From: Methylomonas sp. LW13
GTDB lineage: Bacteria; Pseudomonadota; Gammaproteobacteria; Methylococcales; Methylomonadaceae
Reading direction: 5' to 3'
DNA length: 64,000 nucleotides
Assembly: GCF_016865255.1 (NCBI RefSeq)
Contig: NZ_CP033381.1
Location: forward strand, 2,666,001 to 2,730,000
Shown here: one piece after another, positions 53,397 to 61,901 of the stretch
Layout of the letters: each line of letters starts with the position of its first letter
Position numbering within the stretch: position 1 is the stretch's first letter
Notes under the pieces: generated by a model
Databases searched by the model: none
Seen by the model: the letters and a program-made list of their open reading frames with translations, nothing else
What the model was told of the DNA's origin: nothing
Translations under genes and position numbers: made by a program

Positions 53397-54743
53397 TTAC
53401 GCTGGGGTTAAATCACCGCCGCGAATTGCCCCTGTTTGCTCGATAGCAAGCGCCAGGCGGCGCTCGGCTTTCACAGTAAGCAAGCCCTTGGTGAAGTTGT
53501 CGCCATCGCTATCTGACACTTCAATCCCTACATCCTGCCGATCAAAGATCGACGCAGCGGCTAAGGCATCGAGAACCGCGAAGGTATCGATTGTCACCGA
53601 GCTTGTCTCGACGACCGGCACGCCGAACAAAATCTGCTGGAAGCCATTGGCGATATCACTTGAACTGACAGCCGCCGGCGTGGAGGACAACAGATCTAAA
53701 TCAAACGCTAACCAGTCCGCCGGATTAAGCAATATGGCGCCCGGCGTATAGCCCGCTGAGCGCAAATCTGCTATCACCTTGCGGATTAAGCGATGCTTTG
53801 GCAACGGCGTGCCGACCTGTGCGGCGGTGTAGCCGTGCGCGCTGAAATTCCCGGTTTGCAGCAACCCGCTCATATTCGGCGCCACACCGTTACCGTTCAC
53901 AATTTGTGCATCAACACGGCGTTGAACGCCGTACATCAGGCGGGCGTTGATGTACGCGGCCATGAGGGCGTTATCCGCCGCCAGTTGTTTGCTGACCTTC
54001 ATAAAGTGCGTGACGATCGATACGGGTTGTTGAACCAGGGTGACAGTTAAGCTGGATTCACTCGAAGATCCCCCTTCCGCGGTCTCTGCAGCAGCATTGG
54101 TAAACACGTTCTCACGGCTGTATTCAATCAACGGCGAATCGGTCGGAAAATGCTGGAATAAATCCTCAACGCGCAGCGGCGAAAAGGCCCCCGGCACGAT
54201 ACCGGGGCGACGGTCGACGCCGCCAATATTACCGCTACCGGTTAACGTATTATTCTGAATATCGAATTTCGCCCGCGCCCGGCCCCCGCGCATCATCTCG
54301 TTGAAGGCCGCGTTGTTAACGATTTGACCACCCCAACCTTTAGAAAGCCCGCTAAAACTGCCGCCATCGCCACCAGCGACCGCTTTTTGTTGCAGTAACA
54401 AAACTGTGTCAGCCAATTCGCGCTGTTTCAATTGAACTGCTTCCAATGCGTTGCTGGTTTCGGTAGAGACCCGATTAGACTCCTGAAGCTCTCTCTGGGC
54501 TTTCATTTGGAAGTCGGCCAGTGATTTTTCCACGCCGTCCAGCAGTTTCATAACCGCGTCGGAGCTGCCAACCGTGCCCGCCATCAGCAGGCCAGTGAAT
54601 AACTGACTGTGATCCAGTGCGGCCAGTCCGGACAGTCCGGACAGTCCGGCGGCGACCTCATGAGGTGCGGCGCCAACATTGAAAGCCAGGACCAGCAGCC
54701 CAAAGGAAGCCATGCAAAGGCCGATAAATTTAAAAGTCTTCAT
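53397..54743 (-). CDS. HK97-type phage major capsid protein with unusual hydrophobic N-terminus
   Basis: 448 residues. After a helical delta region (about 60-115, LLDGVEKSLADFQMKAQREL) the HK97-fold domain covers about 165-445, with typical stretches such as SPLRVEDLFQHFPTDSPLIE, NAAAETAEGGSSSESSLTV and the end VKAERRLALAIEQTGAIRGG. Phage_capsid-family proteins form the icosahedral shell. The first 27 residues (FIGLCMASFGLLVLAFNVGA) look like a signal peptide or membrane segment, which is odd for a capsid protein; AGGAA eight bases before this ATG supports it, whereas internal Met65 has no site. The prohead protease encoded upstream would normally remove the N-terminal part. Confidence 0.9.
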   Translation of the reverse strand: MKTFKFIGLCMASFGLLVLAFNVGAAPHEVAAGLSGLSGLAALDHSQLFTGLLMAGTVGSSDAVMKLLDGVEKSLADFQMKAQRELQESNRVSTETSNALEAVQLKQRELADTVLLLQQKAVAGGDGGSFSGLSKGWGGQIVNNAAFNEMMRGGRARAKFDIQNNTLTGSGNIGGVDRRPGIVPGAFSPLRVEDLFQHFPTDSPLIEYSRENVFTNAAAETAEGGSSSESSLTVTLVQQPVSIVTHFMKVSKQLAADNALMAAYINARLMYGVQRRVDAQIVNGNGVAPNMSGLLQTGNFSAHGYTAAQVGTPLPKHRLIRKVIADLRSAGYTPGAILLNPADWLAFDLDLLSSTPAAVSSSDIANGFQQILFGVPVVETSSVTIDTFAVLDALAAASIFDRQDVGIEVSDSDGDNFTKGLLTVKAERRLALAIEQTGAIRGGDLTPA

Positions 54744-54769
54744 AAATATAATTCCTGTAAAAAATGTGT

Positions 54770-55555
54770 TTAGTTGAGGATCGATTTGGGTATTTTTAAA
54801 TTTTCCAATCGTTCCATAATTTCGTCGTCGGCGTTGTCGACTGCGGGCCGATTGACCACGTTTTTCAATCTGCTCACAAAGGCGGTTGCTTCACGCTTAG
54901 TGAAATGCAAGTCTCGAAGCAGTCGCTCAAAGTCTCGCTCGTTCTCCACTTCATCGAAGTCCGGCTCACTCATGGGCGACATCTTGAAGCGGTGGTCAAA
55001 GGGCCGGGATTTGGCTGCCAAGCCAACACGACCTATAACCTCATCGCAAAACCCTAACGCCTTGGCTTCCGCCGCTGACATCCAGGTCTCTTTGCTCATC
55101 ATGTCGACAATCGCTTGGCGGTCTAAGCCGGTACGCCGCACATAGATGTCGGCGGCGCTGCTTTGGATCTTATCCATCAGGTCCGCCATATCGCGCAGCT
55201 CTGCCGCATCGCCATAAGCCCCGCCTTGGGCGTTGTGGATCATCAGGAAAGCATCTTCCGGCATGCTGATCCGGTCAGCGGCCATCAGTATGATCGAGGC
55301 CGCGCTGGCCGCCAGGCCGTCGACATGTCCCAATATTTTGGCCGGATGGTTTTTCAGCGCGTTATAAATCGCCAAGCCATCCAACAGGCTGCCGCCAGGT
55401 GAATGAATGTTAAGCTCTAGCGTGGTAACGTTACCCAGCGCCCGTAATTCGGCAATGAATTCTGCCGCCGTAATGCCACCAAGCCCAATCTCGTTAAAGA
55501 TGCTGATTTTGGCGATAGCTGCCGTTAGGTTTTTAATTTGATACCAGTTTTTCAT
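54770..55555 (-). CDS. ClpP-type prohead maturation protease
   Basis: 262 residues from the ATG at 55555 (MKNWYQIKN); the frame extends to 55681 but that part is not conserved-looking. ClpP/S14-type fold: LELNIHSPGGSLLDGLAIYN, the nucleophile Ser in HVDGLAASAASIILMAAD, and catalytic His in FLMIHNAQGGAYG. The C-terminal 70 residues are an acidic helical tail, perhaps an internal scaffold. It cleaves capsid and scaffold during head maturation. 26 bases upstream of the capsid gene. Confidence 0.92.
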   Translation of the reverse strand: MKNWYQIKNLTAAIAKISIFNEIGLGGITAAEFIAELRALGNVTTLELNIHSPGGSLLDGLAIYNALKNHPAKILGHVDGLAASAASIILMAADRISMPEDAFLMIHNAQGGAYGDAAELRDMADLMDKIQSSAADIYVRRTGLDRQAIVDMMSKETWMSAAEAKALGFCDEVIGRVGLAAKSRPFDHRFKMSPMSEPDFDEVENERDFERLLRDLHFTKREATAFVSRLKNVVNRPAVDNADDEIMERLENLKIPKSILN

Positions 55556-56010
55556 TGGTTGTCTCGCACAAAAGACGACAGAAAGCCGTCGATTAAAATC
55601 GTGGTTTAAACAATACGATTGACATGTGCTGTTGCTGCATCTCGCAGCAGAAGGTTTGTCTGATCGCGGCCAGCATCTCACTGGTTCGCTAGCCTTACCG
55701 GAATCACTCCGGTAGAGGTTGATGCCAATCTAACACGCAGGATTGCCGATAACAGAAAGATATAGGCAAAATATGCACGATTATCTTTCCTTAATAATAT
55801 CAATAACATAATGGGCTTTTTCTATTCAAAAAATCCTAAATAAAAATTTAGCTGGCTAACGGGTCACGGGTAACGAACCTCATGACTTTTCACCCCCCCC
55901 CATTGCTATACCCCCATCCCAAAACTCGCGCGCCTGCAAGAAACTAATTGCTATCGGTCTAGCCTGGGGTTGCGTTTGACTTTCCACCCGCCCCCTTGGA
56001 CAGCAGCCCA
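55556..56010. other. Noncoding stretch upstream of the prohead protease gene
   Basis: Contains two short perfect hairpins, TGCTGC-ATCTC-GCAGCA (55633-55649) and TACCGGA-ATCAC-TCCGGTA (55696-55714), then an AT-rich segment (about 55760-55860) likely to hold the promoter of the leftward structural operon. No gene is called. Confidence 0.5.
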
Positions 56011-56298
56011 AGATAACGGGACGGATCACCCGTATTTTTTCAACAAGGGGACGGCTACAAGCCGCGTCGTGCGTGGCTTTGGCGGCAATCCGTCCCCTTG
56101 TCCCCTGGTTTTTTTGATACTGCTTTCTTTCGTGTGTTTGCATAAGTGTCCTGTTATTACCGTTACTCTCTATATCTCTAACATGTGTGAAAAATAAGGG
56201 GACAAGGGGACACATGGCCCCTCAGCCCACGGATAGCAAGGTCTTAGCGCGTCCCGTTATCTGTCCCGTTGACAATAATAAATAGGGGCACATGGTGA
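56011..56298. other. GGGAC-repeat region, candidate replication origin of the element
   Basis: Eight copies of GGGAC or its complement GTCCC lie at 56018, 56048, 56092, 56100, 56199, 56207, 56251 and 56263. They form longer inverted repeats: AGATAACGGGAC (56011-56022) with GTCCCGTTATCT (56251-56262), and GTCCCCTTGTCCCCT (56092-56106) with AGGGGACAAGGGGAC (56197-56211). An AT-rich segment (56160-56196) lies between. The region is next to the PrimPol-helicase gene, as in P4-like satellites where the helicase-primase binds iterons. Function is inferred. Confidence 0.55.
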
Positions 56299-58533
56299 CT
56301 AATCTCTTCGTGCGTCATACTCATCCAGCCACTTGATGGCCGACTGCTGCCGCCACTCCTCAACATCCCGCACCGCAAATAAGGCAACCTTCTCGCGTTT
56401 GCCGGTCGAGCGCTTACACATCATCGGCAAACACCCCAACTCAGCCATCACCACCCCGATAGATTTGGCGCTGTATTTATCGCGCATGGCTTTGGCCACA
56501 TCGATAGACCGCACACAATCAACGTTGAACGGATAATCGCCCGCAGCAATCATGTCCTCAATCTGGTGTTTGAGCGGTGACTGGCTTGTGCCGATCAGCT
56601 CTGATTTGAACCGGGTCAATGGTGCTGGTTGCTTGGGATTGAAGTCGCTAAGGTCTCGATCCAGCAACCAACGGACCACCAGACCATTGCCACCACCATC
56701 AAGCCAGACTCCTAATTGATCGTAATAGTCTTTTGGCATTGGTTTCGCGTCAGTCCACACCGCAAAGTATCGCCTATCGTTTTCAGATATATGCAGAGCA
56801 TCTTTGTAGTTGCTCATAAAGATGGCCTGAACGATGTTTGGTGTTTCGTAAAAACCACGACCAAACAACCGAACCCTCAACATTTCGGGCGGCGATGCCA
56901 GCATGGGCTTTAATTTGTTTTCAAGGTTCAACCCCTCGAAAATCTGAATTTCTTGAAAAATAACCAACTTGGAATGGTGTAAATAATCGGTGAATGTCTC
57001 TTTCAATTCCCCCGCCGGCGGCTCACAGATATTGGCTTCCCCAAGCCCGTACCGCAGCGGGTTTAACAACATATCCTTACCCACTCCCATGTTCCCAGCG
57101 ATTAAAATCGCATGATTAATCTTGGTCGACGGACGCTGCAACGTGCAAGCCATCCAATCTAGCAAATGATTCTGTTCCTCCCGATTCGGATACAGATAAT
57201 TTAGGTGCTCAAGCCACAGCTCCACGTCCTCCCGCGTAGCCTCATCAGGTAAACTGACGCCAGGATCGCGCCAAATATTCCAAAGCACCGCACCGTCACG
57301 ATGAACCGGGTTATCCGTTTCGCCAGGCAGATAAATCAGACCGTCAACCTTGATAGTGGCTGGATTTTTTAGAAAAACAGCCGATGGTTTGTGATCAGGA
57401 AAGACATGCAGAAACGCACCGTCGAAACCGTCTCGACTCAACTCGTTGCGCGTCACGGTATCGAATATCCGATTGTGATTTTTCAGAAATACAAAGCGCT
57501 GAAATTGCTCAGTATTGCCTGGCGGGGCCGCATTGGGTTTACGCTTTGATTTATTTGCCTGCGCTGGTTTTGATGTTTCTGTCTGAGTGGCTTCAGTCGC
57601 ATAAACCGACAAAGGCGGCTCAGGTGGTCGAGATACTTCCGGCGGCGAATAACCGTTGCCTTTGGCAATACCAAACAAGGTAGCCAGGTTTACCCCGCCA
57701 CCCGGCTTGAATGAATTCCAAACTCGCCGCTGATCAGCCAGGTTGAACTTGTCCGACTGCTGCGACCACTCACCCCACAACCCAAAAGCCTGATCACCTG
57801 CCCCGGTTGAGTGTAACGCCATGCCTATGGTGCGCCATTGGTCTCTGTCGTCAAAGTCTGGAATAAACCCCAGTGCCGCGCGGATTTTCTTAACTTCAAC
57901 CGCCGCTAAAGGATTTGCGACCGCTGGTTCAGATTGCGGCAGGATCGCCCGCTTTTTAGCGCGTAACTTTGCTAGAAGGTTACTTGGCATATCCGGCAAA
58001 GATGCACCTTCCAAAGGCGAATCACCATCCCAATAATATTTGCCACCCGTCACATGATTGGATGGTTCGACAACAATAAACCCACCATCCCCGCGAAGAT
58101 CGATCCCCGGGTAAAAGTTGGTTGTCGACACACACTCTTGACCGGCATATTTGAAACAAATATGACTACCACCTGAACCGGTCACCTGTACCACATCATC
58201 CGGGATTGGGCCGAGTTCACGCTTCATCTGCTCCAGCGCATCATCGCCACCATGGCGAGGATCAACATCGAGTACAAAAAAACCAGAGGCCGCGCCGGTT
58301 CGAATACCGATATTCGCCTTAGGCCATTTTTTAAACCAGGCATTTAATGTCTTTGTATCCGTAGCGGCATCAAGCAGCCCTTTCTGCAATAGCGGATGTT
58401 TGCCAGCAGACCGGCAATCAGTTTTGCCGCAGCTGCATATACCCCGCTCGGTAATCCAGTGCAACGGCAACACTGGCCAGCCCAGCGCCGCATACTTCAA
58501 TGCGTACTCAAATCGGGATTCAATTGCTGGCAT
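56299..58533 (-). CDS. PrimPol-helicase replication protein
   Basis: 744 residues. Domain order: bifunctional primase-polymerase (about 8-195; VLPLHWI, FFVLDVDPRHGGDDALE and VVQVTGSGGSHICFKY carry the active-site Asp and His motifs), PriCT-2-like part (about 215-300, DDRDQWRTIGMALHSTG), and a superfamily 3-type ATPase (about 440-620, Walker A in AGNMGVGKDMLLNPL, then LVIFQEIQIF as Walker B and AIFMSNYKDAL as sensor). It would prime and unwind element DNA for autonomous replication. The start is preceded by AAGG and overlaps the small gene before it by 14 bases. Confidence 0.92.
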   Translation of the reverse strand: MPAIESRFEYALKYAALGWPVLPLHWITERGICSCGKTDCRSAGKHPLLQKGLLDAATDTKTLNAWFKKWPKANIGIRTGAASGFFVLDVDPRHGGDDALEQMKRELGPIPDDVVQVTGSGGSHICFKYAGQECVSTTNFYPGIDLRGDGGFIVVEPSNHVTGGKYYWDGDSPLEGASLPDMPSNLLAKLRAKKRAILPQSEPAVANPLAAVEVKKIRAALGFIPDFDDRDQWRTIGMALHSTGAGDQAFGLWGEWSQQSDKFNLADQRRVWNSFKPGGGVNLATLFGIAKGNGYSPPEVSRPPEPPLSVYATEATQTETSKPAQANKSKRKPNAAPPGNTEQFQRFVFLKNHNRIFDTVTRNELSRDGFDGAFLHVFPDHKPSAVFLKNPATIKVDGLIYLPGETDNPVHRDGAVLWNIWRDPGVSLPDEATREDVELWLEHLNYLYPNREEQNHLLDWMACTLQRPSTKINHAILIAGNMGVGKDMLLNPLRYGLGEANICEPPAGELKETFTDYLHHSKLVIFQEIQIFEGLNLENKLKPMLASPPEMLRVRLFGRGFYETPNIVQAIFMSNYKDALHISENDRRYFAVWTDAKPMPKDYYDQLGVWLDGGGNGLVVRWLLDRDLSDFNPKQPAPLTRFKSELIGTSQSPLKHQIEDMIAAGDYPFNVDCVRSIDVAKAMRDKYSAKSIGVVMAELGCLPMMCKRSTGKREKVALFAVRDVEEWRQQSAIKWLDEYDARRD

Positions 58534-58696
58534 TGAGCGCCTTCTTGTAATGCTCGGTAACGAATGCCACCCGGTTACCCCGCAAGCACGTCACGCAATA
58601 GCCCTCACGCATTAAGCGCTTTTTGCAGGTGCCGCCGCATAGCCGGCATTGCCACATAGGTTCCTGCTTTTTGTAACAGTTTTTAAACTTCGTCAT
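58520..58696 (-). CDS. Small zinc-finger-like protein
   Basis: About 58 residues (ATG at 58696, GGTGA five bases before; a GTG at 58705 is also possible). Four spaced Cys as two pairs (CRLCGGTC and YCVTCLRG) suggest a zinc ribbon, with basic residues between (KKRLMREG). It overlaps the primase start. Probably a nucleic-acid-binding or regulatory helper. Not named. Confidence 0.68.
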   Translation of the reverse strand: MTKFKNCYKKQEPMWQCRLCGGTCKKRLMREGYCVTCLRGNRVAFVTEHYKKALNASN

Positions 58697-58778
58697 CAAA
58701 ATCACCCATTCTCATTTGCCATCGGTCCGACTCGACCGCAATCCGCGCGGCCACGTTGATAAGTCGTCTGAAAGAGAA

Positions 58779-59030
58779 TTAGGCTTTTTGACTAGCAAAC
58801 CACTTCGTAAATAATCGCTCGTTGATGTAAAACTTTCTGGCCGACAAAATCACCGCGCCGGACTTTGACAATCCATTGCGCGCGCGATTACGCATGAACC
58901 AAGTCAATTGACCGGGTGTGAACTTGTCAGCGTACTTTTCCTGGAATTTTTCAAGAATAATAATCTCCCCTAGAGAAACATCATTCAAACCGGCGCAAGC
59001 GCCGGCAAAGTTGCCTTGTTGTTTTTCCAT
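58779..59030 (-). CDS. Excisionase/AlpA-like DNA-binding protein
   Basis: 83 residues with GAGGAA six bases before the ATG. The second half (FTPGQLTWFMRNRARNGLSK, GAVILSARKFYINERLFTKW) has the winged-helix pattern of AlpA/Xis-type proteins used by satellites to control integrase or replication genes. It would fit as excisionase or operon activator at the head of the replication genes. Confidence 0.66.
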   Translation of the reverse strand: MEKQQGNFAGACAGLNDVSLGEIIILEKFQEKYADKFTPGQLTWFMRNRARNGLSKSGAVILSARKFYINERLFTKWFASQKA

Positions 59031-59307
59031 AGTTATTCCTCATTAATATTCATGGTGTTGAAATTTGAAAGCGACTCAAAGCGCCTGGACATATTGTCGC
59101 GCAGATCAAAGAATACAAAGGCAGTCAAGGAGTTTCAGGGTCCAAGCGAGGGAAAATCAAATGGTTTTGATTTGTTTGCATCAATGCCGCCTCTAGCGTG
59201 TGAAGTTCTGCCGCGTTTCGCAGCATTACGGACATTATGCGAATGGTTTGGAGCGATGTAAGAAAGATAATATGTCTGTTTTTACATATTATCTTTCCCC
59301 TTATTTA

Positions 59308-60372
59308 TCAGATATTTGCTGGAGATTTTGCGGTATTTATTGCCTTATTTTTGCGTTTATCTTCCTTTTTCTGCTTGCGTTCATGTTCTTCAGCAGTTGT
59401 ATCTATATCTTTCCGCCAATCCGAATCGACATATCTCTTAAATTCAACCACTGGAAAAGGAGGATTGAACAACCTATCGAAGTCAACCCGGCGGAGAGTT
59501 TTGATTTTCTCCGGCAACAGCCCATCATCAACCATACGGCTAAGCAACCCGAGAAACCCCCTGGCAAAAAATGCAGGGTTAAACTCCTTTCGTTTTGAAG
59601 CCTTCAGCGCATCCCGATAAGGCGAGTTACGACCAAAATCTTCAGCAACTTGTTGCCCATAGGCAAGCATCAAGCTTTCAAATGTCGGCATAGGAAAATC
59701 CGTGCCATAAAAAGCCCCAATATCACCACTAAATTTCTGGAATTTTTGCGCCAAGACACCGTCGGATGCGTCATAAGCGACCCAATCTGCCCACTGTCGA
59801 ATAGGCTCAGGCAGCGAGTTTGATTGAATATCGACCGCGCGTTGTAGCAATGCAGCATAAATCGAGGATTGAGGGCCACTAATCCAATGAACGCCACCAA
59901 TTTCAGCCAAACCATTGACTAACCCAACAATTTCCTCCGTTTTTTGTTTGATTTGCCCCCTGATCTCATCAGCTTTTTTACTCCGTGAACAGCCCTTTGC
60001 TAGGGGTGATAAGCCTAATTCACACGCACTTTTTTCTTTTCCGATTCCCCAAATCATCCAAGCTCTATGTAAACAGAAACAAAAAATCATCATGTGTTCG
60101 TCACTTTCTAAAAGCTCACAAATCTTTCGCAACGACTCGACACAGTGATTTTTTGAGGCAATAAACTGACTGATTATTTCAAGGTGGCCACCTTCGTGCG
60201 CAGCATAAACAGTGAATGTACGAATGATATCGTGAGCTTTTTTGAAATCCTGAAAATGAGGATTTTCGAAACCAAGAAACGGATACCGAAACAAATACCC
60301 CGCCCTAGGCGGCAAATTTTGGCTAGCGACCCATCTATCGATCTCGCGCTCAGTCATACTAACTATGACCAC
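59308..60372 (-). CDS. Hypothetical 354-residue protein of the element
   Basis: 354 residues from a GTG at 60372, chosen because AGAGG lies seven bases before it; the first ATG (60357) has no ribosome site. No family recognised. Mostly helical, with Trp- and Phe-rich stretches (AGYLFRYPFLGFENPHFQDF, MMIFCFCLHRAWMIWGIG) and a basic/acidic C-terminal tail (EEHERKQKKEDKRKNK). It lies alone between the toxin-antitoxin cluster and the replication genes, a place where satellites often keep accessory genes. About 277 bases downstream (59031-59307) hold no gene. Confidence 0.68.
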   Translation of the reverse strand: MVIVSMTEREIDRWVASQNLPPRAGYLFRYPFLGFENPHFQDFKKAHDIIRTFTVYAAHEGGHLEIISQFIASKNHCVESLRKICELLESDEHMMIFCFCLHRAWMIWGIGKEKSACELGLSPLAKGCSRSKKADEIRGQIKQKTEEIVGLVNGLAEIGGVHWISGPQSSIYAALLQRAVDIQSNSLPEPIRQWADWVAYDASDGVLAQKFQKFSGDIGAFYGTDFPMPTFESLMLAYGQQVAEDFGRNSPYRDALKASKRKEFNPAFFARGFLGLLSRMVDDGLLPEKIKTLRRVDFDRLFNPPFPVVEFKRYVDSDWRKDIDTTAEEHERKQKKEDKRKNKAINTAKSPANI

Positions 60373-60398
60373 ATCAACACCTCTCTAGTGTGATTCTC

Positions 60399-60462
60399 AA
60401 AAAAGATACCAAGCCAGGCGGGTGAGAAATCCGCTTTTCGCCCCGTCGGGCTAGGCTTGGTA
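60399..60462 (-). terminator. Terminator of the toxin-antitoxin operon
   Basis: On the minus strand TACCAAGCC ... GGCTTGGTA (perfect 9-bp outer stem with a partly paired long interior) is followed by TCTTTTTT, eight bases after the HigA-like stop. Confidence 0.78.
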
Positions 60463-60469
60463 AAACAGG

Positions 60470-60769
60470 TTAAGCCGCCTCTGGTCGAGCTGCCGGCGTG
60501 ACATTGGGGCGTGGTTTCTGGCGGGCCTGCCATAGGTCATACTCGGCCTGCATACGCACCCAGGTTTCGGCAGCAGGGCCACTGGTCCAGGCTTCCAATC
60601 GAATCGCCATTTCCGCACTGATCGCAGCCTTGCCGTTAATGACCCGCGACAATGCCACGCGCGACACGCCCAATTGCGCGGCCGCCTCGGTAACGCCTAT
60701 ACCCAGCTCGGGCAAAATGTCCTCTTTCAAAATACTGCCTGGATGGGGCGGGTTAAATTGGGCGGTCAT
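60470..60769 (-). CDS. HigA-family antitoxin-like regulator
   Basis: 99 residues with the HigA opening ([20 protein letters not shown]) and an XRE helix-turn-helix ([20 protein letters not shown]). HigA antitoxins normally pair with a HigB RNase; here no HigB gene is adjacent. The ATG overlaps the stop of the antidote gene by four bases, so it is the third gene of a toxin-antitoxin operon and may serve as its repressor. Confidence 0.87.
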   Translation of the reverse strand: MTAQFNPPHPGSILKEDILPELGIGVTEAAAQLGVSRVALSRVINGKAAISAEMAIRLEAWTSGPAAETWVRMQAEYDLWQARQKPRPNVTPAARPEAA

Positions 60770-61080
60770 GCTGCCACCTGCCGATGTACCGACAGTTTCA
60801 GCCCGACCGCCTTAGTAACAGCCAGCAGGGTTTTGATGGTGGGGTTGCCTTTGGGGGACAAGGCCCGGTATAAGCTTTCGCGTTTAATACCGGCGCGCTC
60901 GGCAACTTCCGCCATACCTTGCGCTTCCGCAATCTGGCGTAGTGCTGCCAATAACGCTTCGCGGCCGCCGGGCTGGTCCACCTCTTCTAACGCTGCCGCT
61001 AGATATTCATTGGCAAAATCAGGATCTTCGCGTAATAGCTCGATAACCGTTTGGTCGTGTGGTTTTGATGCTTCACTCAT
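60766..61080 (-). CDS. Addiction-module antidote protein (HI1420-like)
   Basis: 104 residues from the ATG at 61080; a longer frame to 61272 overlaps the toxin gene and is not conserved-looking. The sequence ([60 protein letters not shown]) is typical of the HTH antidotes paired with HI1419-type killer proteins. It overlaps the toxin gene by eight bases, consistent with coupled translation. Confidence 0.88.
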   Translation of the reverse strand: MSEASKPHDQTVIELLREDPDFANEYLAAALEEVDQPGGREALLAALRQIAEAQGMAEVAERAGIKRESLYRALSPKGNPTIKTLLAVTKAVGLKLSVHRQVAA

Positions 61081-61402
61081 GGTCTGTTCTCTGCTTCCAG
61101 TCTTTCCAATAGGCAACGGCTTTGTCGATGTCGCCCTGCTGTTTGCGCTTGTCGCCACCGACCAGTAACAGCAGCAGCTTGGCACCGGCCTGCGCGTAAT
61201 ACACGCGATAGCCGGGACCGTAATCAATGCGCAGTTCCCATACGCCATCTTGTATGGGCTTGCAGTCGCCAAGATTACCGGCGGCCATGCGTTGCACCCT
61301 GGTTAATACCCGGGCTTTCGCTTGTCTATCCGCCAAGGTTGACAGCCAATCCTTGAAGGGTAGGCGCCCATCGGCGGCCTGGTAGTCTTCAACATGATAC
61401 AT
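61073..61402 (-). CDS. RelE/HigB-like killer protein (HI1419-like toxin)
   Basis: 109 residues. The family pattern is clear: FKDWLSTLADRQAKARVLTR near the start, then GVWELRIDYGPGYRVYYAQA and LLLLLVGGDKRKQQGDIDKA. These toxins are ribosome-dependent or free RNases of the RelE superfamily, neutralised by the antidote encoded immediately after. First gene of the cluster, an order (toxin first) usual for this type. Confidence 0.9.
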   Translation of the reverse strand: MYHVEDYQAADGRLPFKDWLSTLADRQAKARVLTRVQRMAAGNLGDCKPIQDGVWELRIDYGPGYRVYYAQAGAKLLLLLVGGDKRKQQGDIDKAVAYWKDWKQRTDHE

Positions 61403-61446
61403 TGTGAATTATAAGTTACAAACAGGCAACCGCAAGGAATTTACCG

Positions 61447-61899
61447 TTATGCGCTGGCTTCGCTGCTAGACAACTCCGCCGCAATGCTTTGCATGTAAAC
61501 ATCGAGAATATCGGCAATGTCTTGTAAATCCGACACGATCGCTTGGAATATCACCGACGTTAGAGGCCGGGTTTCAAATTCACCATCCATGGCCCACAAC
61601 ACAGCGTTGGAGCGCTGCACTAAGCGTGTTACCTGATCGGCCATCGTTGCTTCAGCACCCTTTTCGGCGGCGGCGCGCTGATAAAAGTGGCCAACAACCT
61701 CATCGATCATAGACAAATCATCGATCACGCTGGCCAGTAACGTGGAACAGATTTTATGGCCTGATATTTCGGGGGCCAACAGACTGGATATCGCCTTGGA
61801 TCGCTCCACGATAAGCCCAATGGCTTCGACACTTGCCGATTCAATATCGGCAGCATTTGAGGCGAACCTGTGTGAAAAAAGTGGTTTATTGGTTTTCAT
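61447..61899 (-). CDS. Small helical hypothetical protein after the integrase
   Basis: 150 residues, GGGAG before the ATG, two bases after the integrase stop. All-helical (SAISSLLAPE-like region, LLASVIDDLSMIDEVVGHFY, VIFQAIVSDLQDIADILDVY). Not recognised. The pattern is loosely like the 118-residue protein at 63519, so both may belong to one small family of element regulators. Confidence 0.66.
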   Translation of the reverse strand: MKTNKPLFSHRFASNAADIESASVEAIGLIVERSKAISSLLAPEISGHKICSTLLASVIDDLSMIDEVVGHFYQRAAAEKGAEATMADQVTRLVQRSNAVLWAMDGEFETRPLTSVIFQAIVSDLQDIADILDVYMQSIAAELSSSEASA

Positions 61900-61901
61900 A
61901 A

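Noticed and set aside
55880-56215. 111-codon minus-strand frame in the region before the protease gene
   Set aside because: It runs through the GGGAC inverted repeats, has a low-complexity translation and no ribosome site; a noncoding origin-like region explains the segment better.
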